The position numbers and the translations under genes were made by a program. 32,218 bases of DNA from Kordia jejudonensis (GTDB taxonomy: Bacteria > Bacteroidota > Bacteroidia > Flavobacteriales > Flavobacteriaceae). Below, in pieces: positions 32,078 through 32,218 of this stretch. The stretch's first letter is position 1; each line of letters begins with the position of its first letter. The notes below the pieces were generated by a model that saw only the letters and a list, made by a program, of their open reading frames with translations, was not told the origin of the DNA and made no database searches. The stretch is from the NCBI RefSeq assembly GCF_001005315.1, contig NZ_LBMG01000057.1, forward strand, positions 1 to 32,218, written 5' to 3'.

Positions 32078-32218
32078 ATGTAAGATTTATTCTGTTCAAT
32101 ATACTAAAAAAATGACCAATCAGAACACAATAATAAAATTATGAATGAAGTCAATTTTACAAATCATTCAGTTTAGTAATTAAAAGGTATTTAATTTAGT
32201 TCATTATTTGGATTTTGG

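Overview
The window reads as chromosomal DNA of a marine Flavobacteriaceae bacterium, most likely close to Kordia. The grounds are the low GC content, A/T-rich gene starts without Shine-Dalgarno sequences, TAnnTTTG-type promoters, a type IX secretion sorting tail, a 482-residue glyceraldehyde-3-phosphate dehydrogenase, a monomeric isocitrate dehydrogenase, and scattered orphan 'MKKKN...GG' peptide precursors. The genus is inferred from family resemblance; no rRNA or tRNA gene is present to confirm it.

Layout. 1-1540: an orphan Cys-rich precursor peptide, a two-helix membrane protein whose likely N-terminus is cut off by an in-frame stop, and a lipoprotein. 1541-5231 (minus): a LOG-family nucleotide hydrolase, prmC, a GNAT acetyltransferase and a pentapeptide-repeat protein. 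prmC is hemmed in by arrays of 7-bp repeats, including 74 perfect TTTTGGG copies directly in front of the LOG gene. 5399-9003 (plus): a tight run of LEA-like lipoprotein, ribD, HAD phosphatase, EamA transporter and IMPACT-family protein. 9067-13490 (minus): a secreted protein; a GNAT-like/HTH pair preceded by two palindromes (possible toxin-antitoxin-like unit); a Thr-rich GG-leader peptide; a two-gene unit encoding a glycine-rich-domain-like protein and a Cys/Gly-tailed partner; and a YbgC-type thioesterase. 13695-17782 (plus): dnaA, a low-molecular-weight phosphatase, a secreted sugar dehydrogenase with a sorting tail, and an RsmI-like methyltransferase. 18110-21633 (minus): a lysozyme-like secreted protein, then the operon dapF / GNAT / MltG-like fragment / DUF2279. 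21924-31560 (plus): an HtrA protease, gap, a coiled-coil membrane protein, trmD, rplS, icd, murQ and a DUF6095 protein, with a third Cys-rich precursor peptide on the minus strand at 23421. 31568-32077 (minus): a DinB-like protein.

Most genes are housekeeping: translation and tRNA/rRNA modification, riboflavin and lysine/peptidoglycan synthesis, central carbon metabolism. The unusual material lies between them. A modular family of 7-bp tandem repeats (TTTTGGG, TTTTAGG, TTCTATG, CATTCAA, TTATTCG, TTATTTG, TCTTGGG) abuts gene ends. Two loci carry the same composite with an 80-bp core (78/80 identical) but different array lengths. Other notable items are three orphan leader-peptide genes without modification enzymes nearby, an MltG-like protein lacking its catalytic half, and a roughly 680-bp gene-free stretch ahead of icd.
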